This document shows, one piece after another, positions 18,739 through 27,883 of a stretch of 64,000 bases of DNA. This DNA is from Actinacidiphila acididurans (lineage in GTDB: Bacteria > Actinomycetota > Actinomycetes > Streptomycetales > Streptomycetaceae), in assembly GCF_016918855.1 (NCBI RefSeq), contig NZ_JADKYB010000024.1, positions 88,449 through 152,448 on the forward strand, written 5' to 3'. The position numbers and the translations under genes were made by a program. The notes under the pieces are model-generated. The model was not told the DNA's origin and ran no database searches. It worked only from the letters and a program-made list of their open reading frames with translations. Each line of letters opens with the position of its first letter. Within the stretch, counting starts at the first letter, position 1.

Positions 18739-21700
18739 GCCTGGTCCTCCTCGGCGGCCAGCAGTTCGCGCAGTTGTGCTTCCACTTCCTCGTCGGTGAG
18801 GTCCGCGAGGGCGTCGAGATCCGCGCTCAGGGAGTCGTCGGCGCGCGCCAGGACCTCGATGGTGTCGCCCGGGCCGGCGGCCGGAGCGCCCGCGCCGGCG
18901 GCGCCCAGGAGTTCGGCGGTACGGGCGACGGTGGGATGGTCGAAGAAGGCGCGCAAATCGAGTTCGGTGCCCAGGCGCGCCTTCAGCCGGGTGCCGATCT
19001 GTACGGCGGCCAGGGAGTGCCCGCCCAGGGCGAAGAAGTCGTCGTCGACACCGACCCGCTCCAGGCCCAGGATCTCCCGCCACACGTCGGCGACGGCGTG
19101 CTCGGCAGGCGTGCGGGGCGCCATGTACGGGGTCGTCAGGTCGGGCCGGGGGTGGGTGCCGCCGGGCGGGGCGAATTGGTCCATCTCCTGCGCGAGGAGC
19201 GCCGGGGTCAGGGACCGGGCCAGCTCGCGTACGGCGGTGAAGTCCCGGTGCGAGACGACGAGATGGCCGGGCAGGTCCGGGGCGGCGAGCAGGCGGGCGA
19301 AGACGTCCTTGCCCTGCTGCTCGGTGATGCCCTCGGCGAGGGTGCGCAGCGCGCCCGCGCCGCCCGCGCCGTCCGCGGCCGAATTCCCGTCCGGGTTCCC
19401 GTCCCGGCCGGGCCCGGGCTCGGCGGCGCGGGCGATCCGGTCGCGCAGGTCCTCCGGGTCGTTGATGCGCTTGATGGTGAAGTCCTCGATGCGGACCAGC
19501 AGCCGGCCGTCGGGGTCGAGGAGTTCGATGTCGCAGGTGCTGGTCTCGCCCGCCGAGTCCGGCGACTCCTTGAGCTCGACGTAGGCGTGGACGGTGCCGG
19601 TCAGGCCGTGGTGGAAGCGCAGGCTGCGGTAGCCGAACGGCAGGTAGTAGGTGTCGGGGACGTGCACCCGGGCGGTGCCGCCGGCCGCGTCCAGCAGCGC
19701 CGGGTGCAGCAGGTAGTGGTCGAGGTCGCCGTGGAACTCCTCGTCGAGCCGCAGCGTGGCCAGCACCCGCCGCGGACCGACGTGGATCTCGCGCATGCAC
19801 TTCCAGCGGGGGCCGAAGGAGAACTCGATCGGGCCGCCCTTCTGGAACCGGTCCAGCCGCAGCCCGCGCGTGATCGACTCGTCGGTGTCGAGGACCTCCG
19901 TGGCGCCGCACCGCGCCAACAGCTCGTCCAGGTCCCGTACGGTGTCCGGCTCCGGCTCGAAGAAGGCGACGGTGCCGAGGGCGTGGTCGGTCCAGGTGAC
20001 GGCCCCGGGCGCGCCGGTGCGGCTGCGCACGGCGAACTGCCACCGGCCGTCGCGTTCCTCGACGGTGGTGAAGACCTCGCGGATCTGCCCGTCGGGCACG
20101 ACGACGGGGACCAGGTACTGCACGTCGCCGATCTCGATGCCCCGCCCGGCGGCCTGCCCGGCGACGGCGGCCCGGACCAGTTCGAGGTAGGCGGTGCCGG
20201 GGACCAGGCCGTGGTCCTGGATGCGGTGGTCGGCGACGATCCAGCTCTCGGCGGTGCTGAGGACGGTGGCGTACGTGCGGGACGTGGGCGTGCTGCTCAC
20301 CAGGCGCTGGACGAGCGGGTGGTCGGTGAGCGGGGTGCCGGCCGGGGCGCCGAACCGGGCGCCGAGGCCGGCGGCCATGCCGACCTCCTGCCAGGTGTCC
20401 CAGCCGACGGCCGTGACCGGGACGCCGCTCTCGCGGCGTTTCCACTGGGCGAAAGCGTCGAGGAAGGCGTTTGCCGCGGCGTAGTCGCTCTGGCCGGGGC
20501 CGCCGAGCACGGCGGTGACCGAGGAGCACAGCAGCATGAAGTCCAGGTCGTCGTCGCCGCAGGCCCGGTCCAGGACGAGGACGCCGTGCGTCTTGGCGGC
20601 GAGCACCTTGTCGGCGTCGTCCGGGGACTTCGTCACGATCATGCCCTGCGAGGGGTTGCCGGCGGCGTGCACGACCCCGTTGAGCGGACCGGCGGCGGCC
20701 CGCAGCTCGGCGACGGCGTGCCGGGTCTGCTCCTCGTCGGTGATGTCGGCGCGCAGCACGAGGACCCGGGCGCCCAGGCCCTCGATGTGCCGTAGCCGGC
20801 GGATGCGGGTGCTGGTGGGGTCGGCCTCGTCGTGGGCGGACAGCCACGTGTCCCAGTCGGCGGGCGGCGGGAACTGCGAGCGGCCGAGCAGGCCGAGTAC
20901 GGGGCGGTCGGCGGCGGCCGCGATGTGTTCGGCCATGGACAGGCCGATACCGCCGAGGCCGCCGGTGATCAGGTAGACGCCGCCGTCGCGCAGGCCGGTG
21001 CCGTCAGCCGTGAGCGGTACGGGGTCGAAGGTGCGGTGCCACCAGTGGCGGCCGCGCAGGGCGAGTTCGGGTTCGTCCCCGGTGCCGGTGAGGACCATGA
21101 GCAGGGCCCGTACGGCGTCGTCCTGGGGGGCGTGGGGATCGGTGCCGGTGACGTCCAGGACGCGGCAGGAGGTGTCGGCGGTCTCCTGGGGGATGACGGT
21201 GGCCGCACCGAGCAACAGCGCGTTCTCGGGTGCCAGGGGTTCGTCACCGGTGACGTCGTACACGCCCCGGCACAGCACGTCGACGGTCACCGGCACCGCC
21301 GGGCGCTCGCCGGAGGACAGGGCCTGGGCCAGGGCGAGGAGGCTGTCGAAGCCGGTGCGGCGGGCGGCGTCGAGGCGTTCGCGGGTGGGGTGCCGCGGCG
21401 GGACGTCTCCCCCGGGGGCGGTGGCGGTGCTCCACAGGTGGACGAAGCGCATGCGCCCCTCGCTCGCGGCCGCTTCGTCCCCGGCCCCGTCCCCTCCCGC
21501 CGCGACAGGGGGCGCGGCCAACGACCCGACCAGCGCTTCCAGTTGAGCCCGGTCGGCGGGGTCGACCGTCCAGGCGTCGCCGTCGCCGGCCAGGGCGGTG
21601 CCGGCGGTGACGCGTACGACGCGGTCGCCGGCGGCGGCCAGGCGGTCGGCCAGGGTGTCGCCGAGGGCGAGGCCGGCGCCGAGCACCACCCAGGTGTCGC

Positions 21701-24554
21701 CGGTGGGAGCAGCAGTCCGGGCGGGCCGGGAGAGGCGTTTCCAGCCGGGGACGTGGAACCAGTCGGCGGGTGACGGGCCGGCCGGCGCGGCCTCGGGAGC
21801 ACGGCCGGCCCGCTCGGCGGGTTCGACCCAGTAGCGGCGGCGCTGGAAGGGGTAGCCGGGCAGCCGGACGGCGGGGTGGCGGGCGGGGCCGTTGACGGCG
21901 GCCCAGTCCACGGCGACGCCGGCGCTCCACACGGCACCGAGGTTCGCCGGCAGGTGGGCGGAGTCGTCGGTGCGGTCGCCGGGGTGGGGCAGCGATCCGG
22001 CGGCGGTCCTGCCGTCGGTCCAGGCGCGGTGCGCGCGGACGAAGCCGGTCAGGTTCCGGCCCGGGCCGACCTCCAGCGGCACCAGCGCCGGGTCGGCGAG
22101 CAGCACGTCGAGGGCGTCGCGGAACCGTACCGGCTGCCGCAGATGGGTCCCCCAGTACTCGGGACCGGTGGCCTGCTCGTCGGTGATCCAGGTGCCGGTG
22201 ACGTCGGAGAGGAACGGGATCGCCGGCGCGTGCAGGGCCACGCGGCGGACCTCGTCGGTGAACGGTCCGACGGCGGCGTCCATGTCGGGCGAGTGGAAGG
22301 CGTGCGAGGTGTGCAGCCGGCGGTAACCCACCCCTTCGTCCCCGAGCCGCTGTTCGAGGGCGTCGACGGCCTGCGGGCTGCCGGAGACCACGGTGAGTGC
22401 GGTGGAGTTGACGGCGGCGATCGACAGGCCGTCGCCGAGTCGGGCGGCGGTCTCCCGCTCGGAAAGGAAGACGCTCAGCATCGCGCCGGGCGGCATCTGC
22501 TGGACCAGCCGGCCGCGCGCGGCGACCAGGCGTACGGCGTCCTCCAGGGAGAACACGCCCGCCAGGCAGGCGGCGACGTATTCGCCGACGCTGTGGCCGG
22601 CCATGGCGTTCGGCTGGACGCCCCAGGACTGCCACAGCCGGGCCAGGGCGTACTCGACGCAGAACAGCGCGGGCTGGGCCATACGGGTCTGCCGCAGCCG
22701 GTCGGCGGACTCCGGCCCGGTCCCGGGCAGGTCCGGGCCGAGGACCAGCGCGCGCAGGTCTTCGCCCAGATGCGGGGCGAACAGGTCCGCGCAGCGGTCG
22801 AATTCGGCGGCGAAGACGGGTTCCCGGGCGTGCAGGCCGCGGGCCATGCCGGGGTACTGGGCGCCCTGCCCGGGGAAGAGGAACGCGACCGGGGCGCTGT
22901 CGGGTGCCGCGGTGGCGTGGGCCGCGTCGTGCGCGAGCCGGCGCAGCGCGGTGACGGCCTCCTCGGTGCTACGGGCGACGGCGGCGCGGCGGTGCGGGAA
23001 CCGGGCCCGGCGGGCCAGGGCCTGGGCGACGGCCGCCAGCGGGACGTCGGGCTCGGCCTCGAGGTGGTCGGCCAGGCGGGCTGCGGCCTCGGCGAGCGCG
23101 GTCGCGGACTTCGCGGACAGCGGCAGCAGCCGTACGGCGGGCTCGGCCGTAGCCGTCCGGTCTTCTGGCGTGACGGCCGGCGGGCCGTCGGGAGCCTCTT
23201 CGAGTACGACATGGACGTTGGTGCCGCCGATGCCGAAGGAGCTGACGCCGGCCCGGCGCGGCTCCTCCTTGCGCGGCCAGGCGCGCAGTTCGGTGTTGAC
23301 GTAGAAGGGGCTGGTCTCCAGTTCCAGACCGGGGTTGGGCCGCTCGCAGTGCAGGGTCGGCGGGATCGCCTCGTGCTTGAGGGCGAGCACGGTCTTGATC
23401 AGGCCGGTGACGCCGGCGGCGGCGTCCAGGTGGCCGACGTTGCTCTTGACGGACCCGATGGCGCAGTAGCCGGTCTCCTGGGTGCCGGCCCGGAAGGCCC
23501 GGCTGAGCGCGGCGATCTCGATGGGGTCGCCGAGCGGGGTGCCGGTGCCGTGGGTCTCCACATAGCCGACGGTGGCGGGGTCGACGTCGGCCAGTGCCAG
23601 CGCCTCGGCGATCACCTCGGCCTGGCCGTCGACGCTCGGCGCGGTGTAACCGGCCTTGAGGGAGCCGTCGTTGTTGACGGCGGAGGCGAGGATGACCGCG
23701 TCGACACCGTCGCCCTCGGCGCGGGCGTCGGCGAGGCGGCGCAGCACGACGACGCCGACGCCGTTGCCCGCGACGGTGCCGGCGGCGTCGGCGTCGAAGG
23801 CGCGGCAGGTGCCGTCCGGGGACATGATGCCGCCGGGCTCGTACTGGTAGCCGCTGCGCAGCGGGGAGGTCACGGCCACGCCGCCGGCCAGGGCGATGTC
23901 GCACTCGCCGTTCATGAGGCTCTGGCAGGCCAGGTGCACGGCGGTCAGAGAGGTGGAGCAGGCGGTCTGGACGGTCATGGCCGGGCCGGTGAGGTCGAGC
24001 TTGTAGGCGGCACGGGTGGCCAGGAAGTCCTTGTCGGAGGCGAGGACGACCTGGTGGAGGCCGGTCGCGTCCAGGAGCCGCCGGTTGTTCATGACGTTGA
24101 ACAGCAGGTAGGTGTTGAGGCCGGCGCCCGCGAAGGCCCCGATCCGGCCGTCGAATCGCGCCGGGTCGACGCCGGCGGACTCCAGGGCGTGCCAGGCGCA
24201 TTCGAGGAAGACGCGGTGCTGGGGGTCGAGGAGTTCGGCCTCGCGCGGGCTGTAGCCGAAGAAGCCCTCGTCGAACAGGTCGGCGCCGTCCAGCACGCCC
24301 TTGGCCTTGACATAGCCGTCCCGGGCCAGGAGCGCCGGGTCGACGCCCGCGGCGGTCAGTTCCTCGTCGGAGAAGACGGTGATGCCCTCCCGGCCCTGTT
24401 CGAGGTTGGTCCAGAAGGTCTCCACGTCGCCGGCGCCGGGGAAGCGGCCGGCCATGCCGATGACGGCGACGCGGTCGAGATCCCGGTCCTCGCGGGATTC
24501 CCGGTCCCGGTCCTGCTGTGGCTGTGGCTGTGTCACTTCGCTCACCTGGATCAC
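18735..24554 (-). CDS. PKS, KS-AT-KR-DH-ACP, elongating the seryl intermediate
   Basis: 1939 residues. KS (~25-450) with TACSTSL, ETHGTGT and NVGHLDAAAG; AT (~555-860) with GHSVGEY and HAFHS, a malonyl-CoA type; KR with an N-terminal structural half (~930-1150) and catalytic half GGLGGIG (~1193), SDYAAAN Tyr and no LDD motif; then a DH-like domain after the KR (~1412-1700) with ADHRIQDHGLVPG and HPALLDAAGG; then ACP LGGHSLAAVQ (~1845) and a short acidic C-terminal docking segment. KR before DH is the reverse of the usual order. The GTG start overlaps the NRPS stop (GTGA); a second GTG lies three codons on. Inferred: it adds malonate to Ser, reduces and dehydrates, leading to 4-amino-2,4-pentadienoate. 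Confidence 0.93.
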   Translation of the reverse strand: MIQVSEVTQPQPQQDRDRESREDRDLDRVAVIGMAGRFPGAGDVETFWTNLEQGREGITVFSDEELTAAGVDPALLARDGYVKAKGVLDGADLFDEGFFGYSPREAELLDPQHRVFLECAWHALESAGVDPARFDGRIGAFAGAGLNTYLLFNVMNNRRLLDATGLHQVVLASDKDFLATRAAYKLDLTGPAMTVQTACSTSLTAVHLACQSLMNGECDIALAGGVAVTSPLRSGYQYEPGGIMSPDGTCRAFDADAAGTVAGNGVGVVVLRRLADARAEGDGVDAVILASAVNNDGSLKAGYTAPSVDGQAEVIAEALALADVDPATVGYVETHGTGTPLGDPIEIAALSRAFRAGTQETGYCAIGSVKSNVGHLDAAAGVTGLIKTVLALKHEAIPPTLHCERPNPGLELETSPFYVNTELRAWPRKEEPRRAGVSSFGIGGTNVHVVLEEAPDGPPAVTPEDRTATAEPAVRLLPLSAKSATALAEAAARLADHLEAEPDVPLAAVAQALARRARFPHRRAAVARSTEEAVTALRRLAHDAAHATAAPDSAPVAFLFPGQGAQYPGMARGLHAREPVFAAEFDRCADLFAPHLGEDLRALVLGPDLPGTGPESADRLRQTRMAQPALFCVEYALARLWQSWGVQPNAMAGHSVGEYVAACLAGVFSLEDAVRLVAARGRLVQQMPPGAMLSVFLSERETAARLGDGLSIAAVNSTALTVVSGSPQAVDALEQRLGDEGVGYRRLHTSHAFHSPDMDAAVGPFTDEVRRVALHAPAIPFLSDVTGTWITDEQATGPEYWGTHLRQPVRFRDALDVLLADPALVPLEVGPGRNLTGFVRAHRAWTDGRTAAGSLPHPGDRTDDSAHLPANLGAVWSAGVAVDWAAVNGPARHPAVRLPGYPFQRRRYWVEPAERAGRAPEAAPAGPSPADWFHVPGWKRLSRPARTAAPTGDTWVVLGAGLALGDTLADRLAAAGDRVVRVTAGTALAGDGDAWTVDPADRAQLEALVGSLAAPPVAAGGDGAGDEAAASEGRMRFVHLWSTATAPGGDVPPRHPTRERLDAARRTGFDSLLALAQALSSGERPAVPVTVDVLCRGVYDVTGDEPLAPENALLLGAATVIPQETADTSCRVLDVTGTDPHAPQDDAVRALLMVLTGTGDEPELALRGRHWWHRTFDPVPLTADGTGLRDGGVYLITGGLGGIGLSMAEHIAAAADRPVLGLLGRSQFPPPADWDTWLSAHDEADPTSTRIRRLRHIEGLGARVLVLRADITDEEQTRHAVAELRAAAGPLNGVVHAAGNPSQGMIVTKSPDDADKVLAAKTHGVLVLDRACGDDDLDFMLLCSSVTAVLGGPGQSDYAAANAFLDAFAQWKRRESGVPVTAVGWDTWQEVGMAAGLGARFGAPAGTPLTDHPLVQRLVSSTPTSRTYATVLSTAESWIVADHRIQDHGLVPGTAYLELVRAAVAGQAAGRGIEIGDVQYLVPVVVPDGQIREVFTTVEERDGRWQFAVRSRTGAPGAVTWTDHALGTVAFFEPEPDTVRDLDELLARCGATEVLDTDESITRGLRLDRFQKGGPIEFSFGPRWKCMREIHVGPRRVLATLRLDEEFHGDLDHYLLHPALLDAAGGTARVHVPDTYYLPFGYRSLRFHHGLTGTVHAYVELKESPDSAGETSTCDIELLDPDGRLLVRIEDFTIKRINDPEDLRDRIARAAEPGPGRDGNPDGNSAADGAGGAGALRTLAEGITEQQGKDVFARLLAAPDLPGHLVVSHRDFTAVRELARSLTPALLAQEMDQFAPPGGTHPRPDLTTPYMAPRTPAEHAVADVWREILGLERVGVDDDFFALGGHSLAAVQIGTRLKARLGTELDLRAFFDHPTVARTAELLGAAGAGAPAAGPGDTIEVLARADDSLSADLDALADLTDEEVEAQLRELLAAEEDQA

Positions 24555-27500
24555 CTGTCTCCGCGGGAGGCGGCCCGGCGTTCGGCCGCCTGTTGCCGCC
24601 GGTTGCGGGACTGACGACGGTTCTCTGCGCGCTGCCTGGCGCCGTCCGCGGCGGTCCCCGGCCCGGTGCGGGAGCCGCCGAGGTACGCCGCCAGCGATCC
24701 GACGGTGGGGTGCTGGAACAGCTCGACCATGGTCAGTTCGTGGCCGAGGCCCGCGGCCAGGGCGGTCCGGAACTCGGCCATGAGCAGCGAGTGGCCCCCG
24801 AGGTCGAAGAAGTTGTCCCGCACCCCGACCCGCTCGACGCCCAGCAGGCCGCGCCACATCTCGGCGAGGGCGTGCTCCAAGCCGTCCTTCGGCGCGACGA
24901 ATCGGCTGCCCGGGCCGGTGCGGTCGGTGCGCGGCTCGGGCAGGGCCTTGCGGTCGGTCTTGCCGCTGGGGGTCAGCGGCAGTGCGTCCAGCACCGTGAA
25001 GGAGGCCGGGACCATGTACTCCGGCAGGTACGCGCGCAGGTGCGCGGCGAGGTCGCCGGACACCGGCGCGGCGGTGCCCGCGGCGGTCACGTAGGCGGCC
25101 AGGCGTACGTCACCGGGGGCGTGCTCGCGGGCCACGACGACGGCTTCGCGTACGGTGCCGTGCCGGGCCAGCACGGCCTCGATCTCGCCCGGTTCGATCC
25201 GCTGACCGCGCAGCTTGACCTGGTGGTCGAGGCGGCCGAGGAACTCCAGGGCGCCGTCTGCGCGGTGGCGGGCGAGGTCGCCGGTGCGGTAGATGCGGGC
25301 GCCGGGCACGAAGGGGTCGTCCGTGAAGCGCTCGGCGGTCAGGTCCGGGCGGTTCAGGTAGCCGCGGGCCAAACCCCGGCCGCCGATGCACAGTTCGCCC
25401 GGGACACCGGCCGGGACGGGCCGGCCGTGGCGGTCCAGGACGTAGATGCGGACGTTGGCGATGGGGTGCCCGATGGGCACCGGCCGGGGGTCGGCGCCCG
25501 GGCGGCAGTGCCAGGCGGTGACGTCGATGGCGGCCTCGGTCGGGCCGTACAGATTGTGCAGTTCGGCCCGGTGGAGGTCGAGGAAGCGGTCGTGGAGGGC
25601 GCGCGGCAGTTCCTCGCCGCTGCAGAAGACGCGGCGCAGGCCGGCGGACTTCTCCGGGGGTTCGGCGAGGAAGAGCCGGAGCATCGACGGGACGAAGTGG
25701 ACGGTGGTGATCCGCTCGGCGGCGATGGTGTCGGCGAGATAGCCGCTGTCACGGTGCCCGCCGGGCCGGGCCACGACCAGGGTGGCGCCGGTCATCAGCG
25801 GCCAGAAGAATTCCCACACCGACACGTCGAAGGAGAACGGCGTCTTCTGCAGCACCCGGTCGGTCGCGTCCAGCCCGTAGGCGTCCTGCATCCACAGCAG
25901 CCGGTTGCGCAGGGCGGCGTGCACGTTCATCACGCCCTTGGGCCGGCCCGTGGAGCCGGAGGTGAAGATGACGTACGCCAGGTCCTCGCCGTCCACCGCG
26001 ACACCGGGGTCGGCCGGGGACTGCGCGGCCAGCTCCGCGCCGATGTCCGCCATCCGCAGCACCGGGCAGTCCAGGACCGGGAGCCGTCCGGCCGTGGCGC
26101 CGTGGGTGAGCACCACGGCGGGCCGGGCGTCCTCGGCGATGGCGGCGAGCCGGGCGGGCGGCAGGTCGGGGTCGAGCGGTACGTAGGCGCCGCCGGCCTT
26201 CATGACGGCGAGCAGCGCGACGACCAGGTCGGGGGAGCGCTCCATGGCCACGCCGACCAGGACGTCCCGGCCGACGCCACGGCCGCGCAGCAGGTGCGCG
26301 AGGCGGTTGGCGCGCTCGTTCAGTTCGGCGTAGCTCAGGGAGGTGCCGGCGAACCGGACGGCCTGCGCCTCGGGGGTGCGGCGGACCTGCTCCTCGACGT
26401 GACTGTGGACCAGGCCGTCCGGCCACCGATGTGCCGTCGCGTTCCATTCGGTCACCACGCGGTGGCGTTCGTCCACGGAGAGGAGGTCCAGGTCGCCGAT
26501 GGGCGTACCGGGCCGGGCGACGACCTGTTCGACGAGGCGGTGGAAGTGCCCGGCGAGGCGGACGACGGTGCTTTCGTCGAACAGGTCGCGGTCGTACTCG
26601 AACCAGCCGGTGACGCCGCCGTCGGTGTCGAACGCCTGGAGTTCCAGGTCGAAGCGGGCTCCTTCGCTCCTGACCGGGAGCCGGGTGAGGCGGGCGCCGG
26701 CCGCGGCGAGGGCGGGCACGGGTTCCCGGCCGTAGCTGAAGCTGACCTGGTAGACCGGAGGGCGGCTCAGGTCGCGGGGGATGTTGAGGTCGGCGACGAT
26801 CAGCTCGAAGGGCACGTCCTGGTGGGCGTACGCGCCCAGGCACGCGTCGCGCACTCGGGTGAGCACCTGTTCGAAGTCAGGATCGCCGGACAGATCGCCC
26901 CTGATCGGCAGGGTGTTGACGAAGTACCCGATCAGCGGCTCGAGTTCGGCGCGTGCCCGCAGCGCGCTGGGCACGCCGACGACGAGGTCGTCCTGGCCGC
27001 TCCAGCGGTGCAGCAGGATCTCGAAGACGGCCAGCAGTGCCATGTACGGGGTGGCGCCGTGCCGGCCGGCCAGCGCGGCCAGTTCGCGGATCAGGGCGGG
27101 CGGCAGGTCGACCGGGACGGAGCCGCCGTTGAAGCCCTGGACGGTGGGACGGGGGCGGTCCGCGGGCAGGTCCAGCACGAGGGGCGCGCCGGCCAGATGT
27201 TCCCGCCAGTACGCCAGGTCCTGCTGCCAGCCGCCGCCGTCGAGTTGCTGCTGCTGCCAGACGGCGAAGTCCCCGTACTGGATCGGCAGGCCGGGCAGCG
27301 GCGAGGGCCGGCCGGCGGTGAACGCCTCGTACAGCTCGGAGAGTTCGCCGAGGAACACCTCGGTGGACCAGCGGTCGGAGACGAGGTGGTGCGTGGCGAC
27401 GACGAGTACGCACTCCTGCGGGCCCGTGTGCAGCAGCCGGGCCCGGATCAGGGGACCGGTGTCGATGTCGAAGGGTTCGGCGAGGGCGTCGTCGATCCAC

Positions 27501-27883
27501 TTGCGGCGGTCGGCGTCCGTGTACGCCGGGCCGCCGAGGTCGGTTTCCGGGATGTCGACGTCCAGATGCCGGTGGACGACCTGCACGGGGGCGCCGTCGC
27601 GGAGCTCGAAGGTGGTGCGCAGGGCCTCGTGGCGGCGGACGATCTCGCCGACCGCGGCCCGCAGTCGGCCGGTGTCGAGGGGACCCTCGATGCGGACCGC
27701 GCCGGGCACGATGTAGCCGGGGTTGCGCGGCCGGAGCTGTTCCAGGAACCAGGTGCCGCGCTGCAGGACGGCCAGCGGGAAGGTGTCCTCGGCGGGGGCG
27801 CGCTCGGCGAGCAGGGCGTCGAAGCGGGCGCGCTGCTCGGGGGTGAGGGCGGCCAGCCGCCGGGCGAGGTCGTCGTCGGTCAC
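24551..27883 (-). CDS. NRPS, C-A-PCP, serine-activating
   Basis: 1110 residues. C domain (~15-440, HHLVSDRWS); A domain (~470-975) with YVIFTSGSTGRPKGV, FDVSVWE, YGPTEAAID and TPSGKTDRKAL; PCP LGGHSLL (~1027); and a basic Arg/Gln-rich C-terminal tail of the kind used for docking to a following PKS. The eight variable code positions read D-V-W-H-F-S-L-I-D with Lys, one change from the standard serine code D-V-W-H-L-S-L-I-D-K, so Ser is predicted with good confidence. The GTG start overlaps the upstream PKS stop. It joins Ser to the lipid beta-hydroxy or beta-keto acyl chain and hands it to the KR-DH module. Confidence 0.94.
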   Translation of the reverse strand: MTDDDLARRLAALTPEQRARFDALLAERAPAEDTFPLAVLQRGTWFLEQLRPRNPGYIVPGAVRIEGPLDTGRLRAAVGEIVRRHEALRTTFELRDGAPVQVVHRHLDVDIPETDLGGPAYTDADRRKWIDDALAEPFDIDTGPLIRARLLHTGPQECVLVVATHHLVSDRWSTEVFLGELSELYEAFTAGRPSPLPGLPIQYGDFAVWQQQQLDGGGWQQDLAYWREHLAGAPLVLDLPADRPRPTVQGFNGGSVPVDLPPALIRELAALAGRHGATPYMALLAVFEILLHRWSGQDDLVVGVPSALRARAELEPLIGYFVNTLPIRGDLSGDPDFEQVLTRVRDACLGAYAHQDVPFELIVADLNIPRDLSRPPVYQVSFSYGREPVPALAAAGARLTRLPVRSEGARFDLELQAFDTDGGVTGWFEYDRDLFDESTVVRLAGHFHRLVEQVVARPGTPIGDLDLLSVDERHRVVTEWNATAHRWPDGLVHSHVEEQVRRTPEAQAVRFAGTSLSYAELNERANRLAHLLRGRGVGRDVLVGVAMERSPDLVVALLAVMKAGGAYVPLDPDLPPARLAAIAEDARPAVVLTHGATAGRLPVLDCPVLRMADIGAELAAQSPADPGVAVDGEDLAYVIFTSGSTGRPKGVMNVHAALRNRLLWMQDAYGLDATDRVLQKTPFSFDVSVWEFFWPLMTGATLVVARPGGHRDSGYLADTIAAERITTVHFVPSMLRLFLAEPPEKSAGLRRVFCSGEELPRALHDRFLDLHRAELHNLYGPTEAAIDVTAWHCRPGADPRPVPIGHPIANVRIYVLDRHGRPVPAGVPGELCIGGRGLARGYLNRPDLTAERFTDDPFVPGARIYRTGDLARHRADGALEFLGRLDHQVKLRGQRIEPGEIEAVLARHGTVREAVVVAREHAPGDVRLAAYVTAAGTAAPVSGDLAAHLRAYLPEYMVPASFTVLDALPLTPSGKTDRKALPEPRTDRTGPGSRFVAPKDGLEHALAEMWRGLLGVERVGVRDNFFDLGGHSLLMAEFRTALAAGLGHELTMVELFQHPTVGSLAAYLGGSRTGPGTAADGARQRAENRRQSRNRRQQAAERRAASRGDR

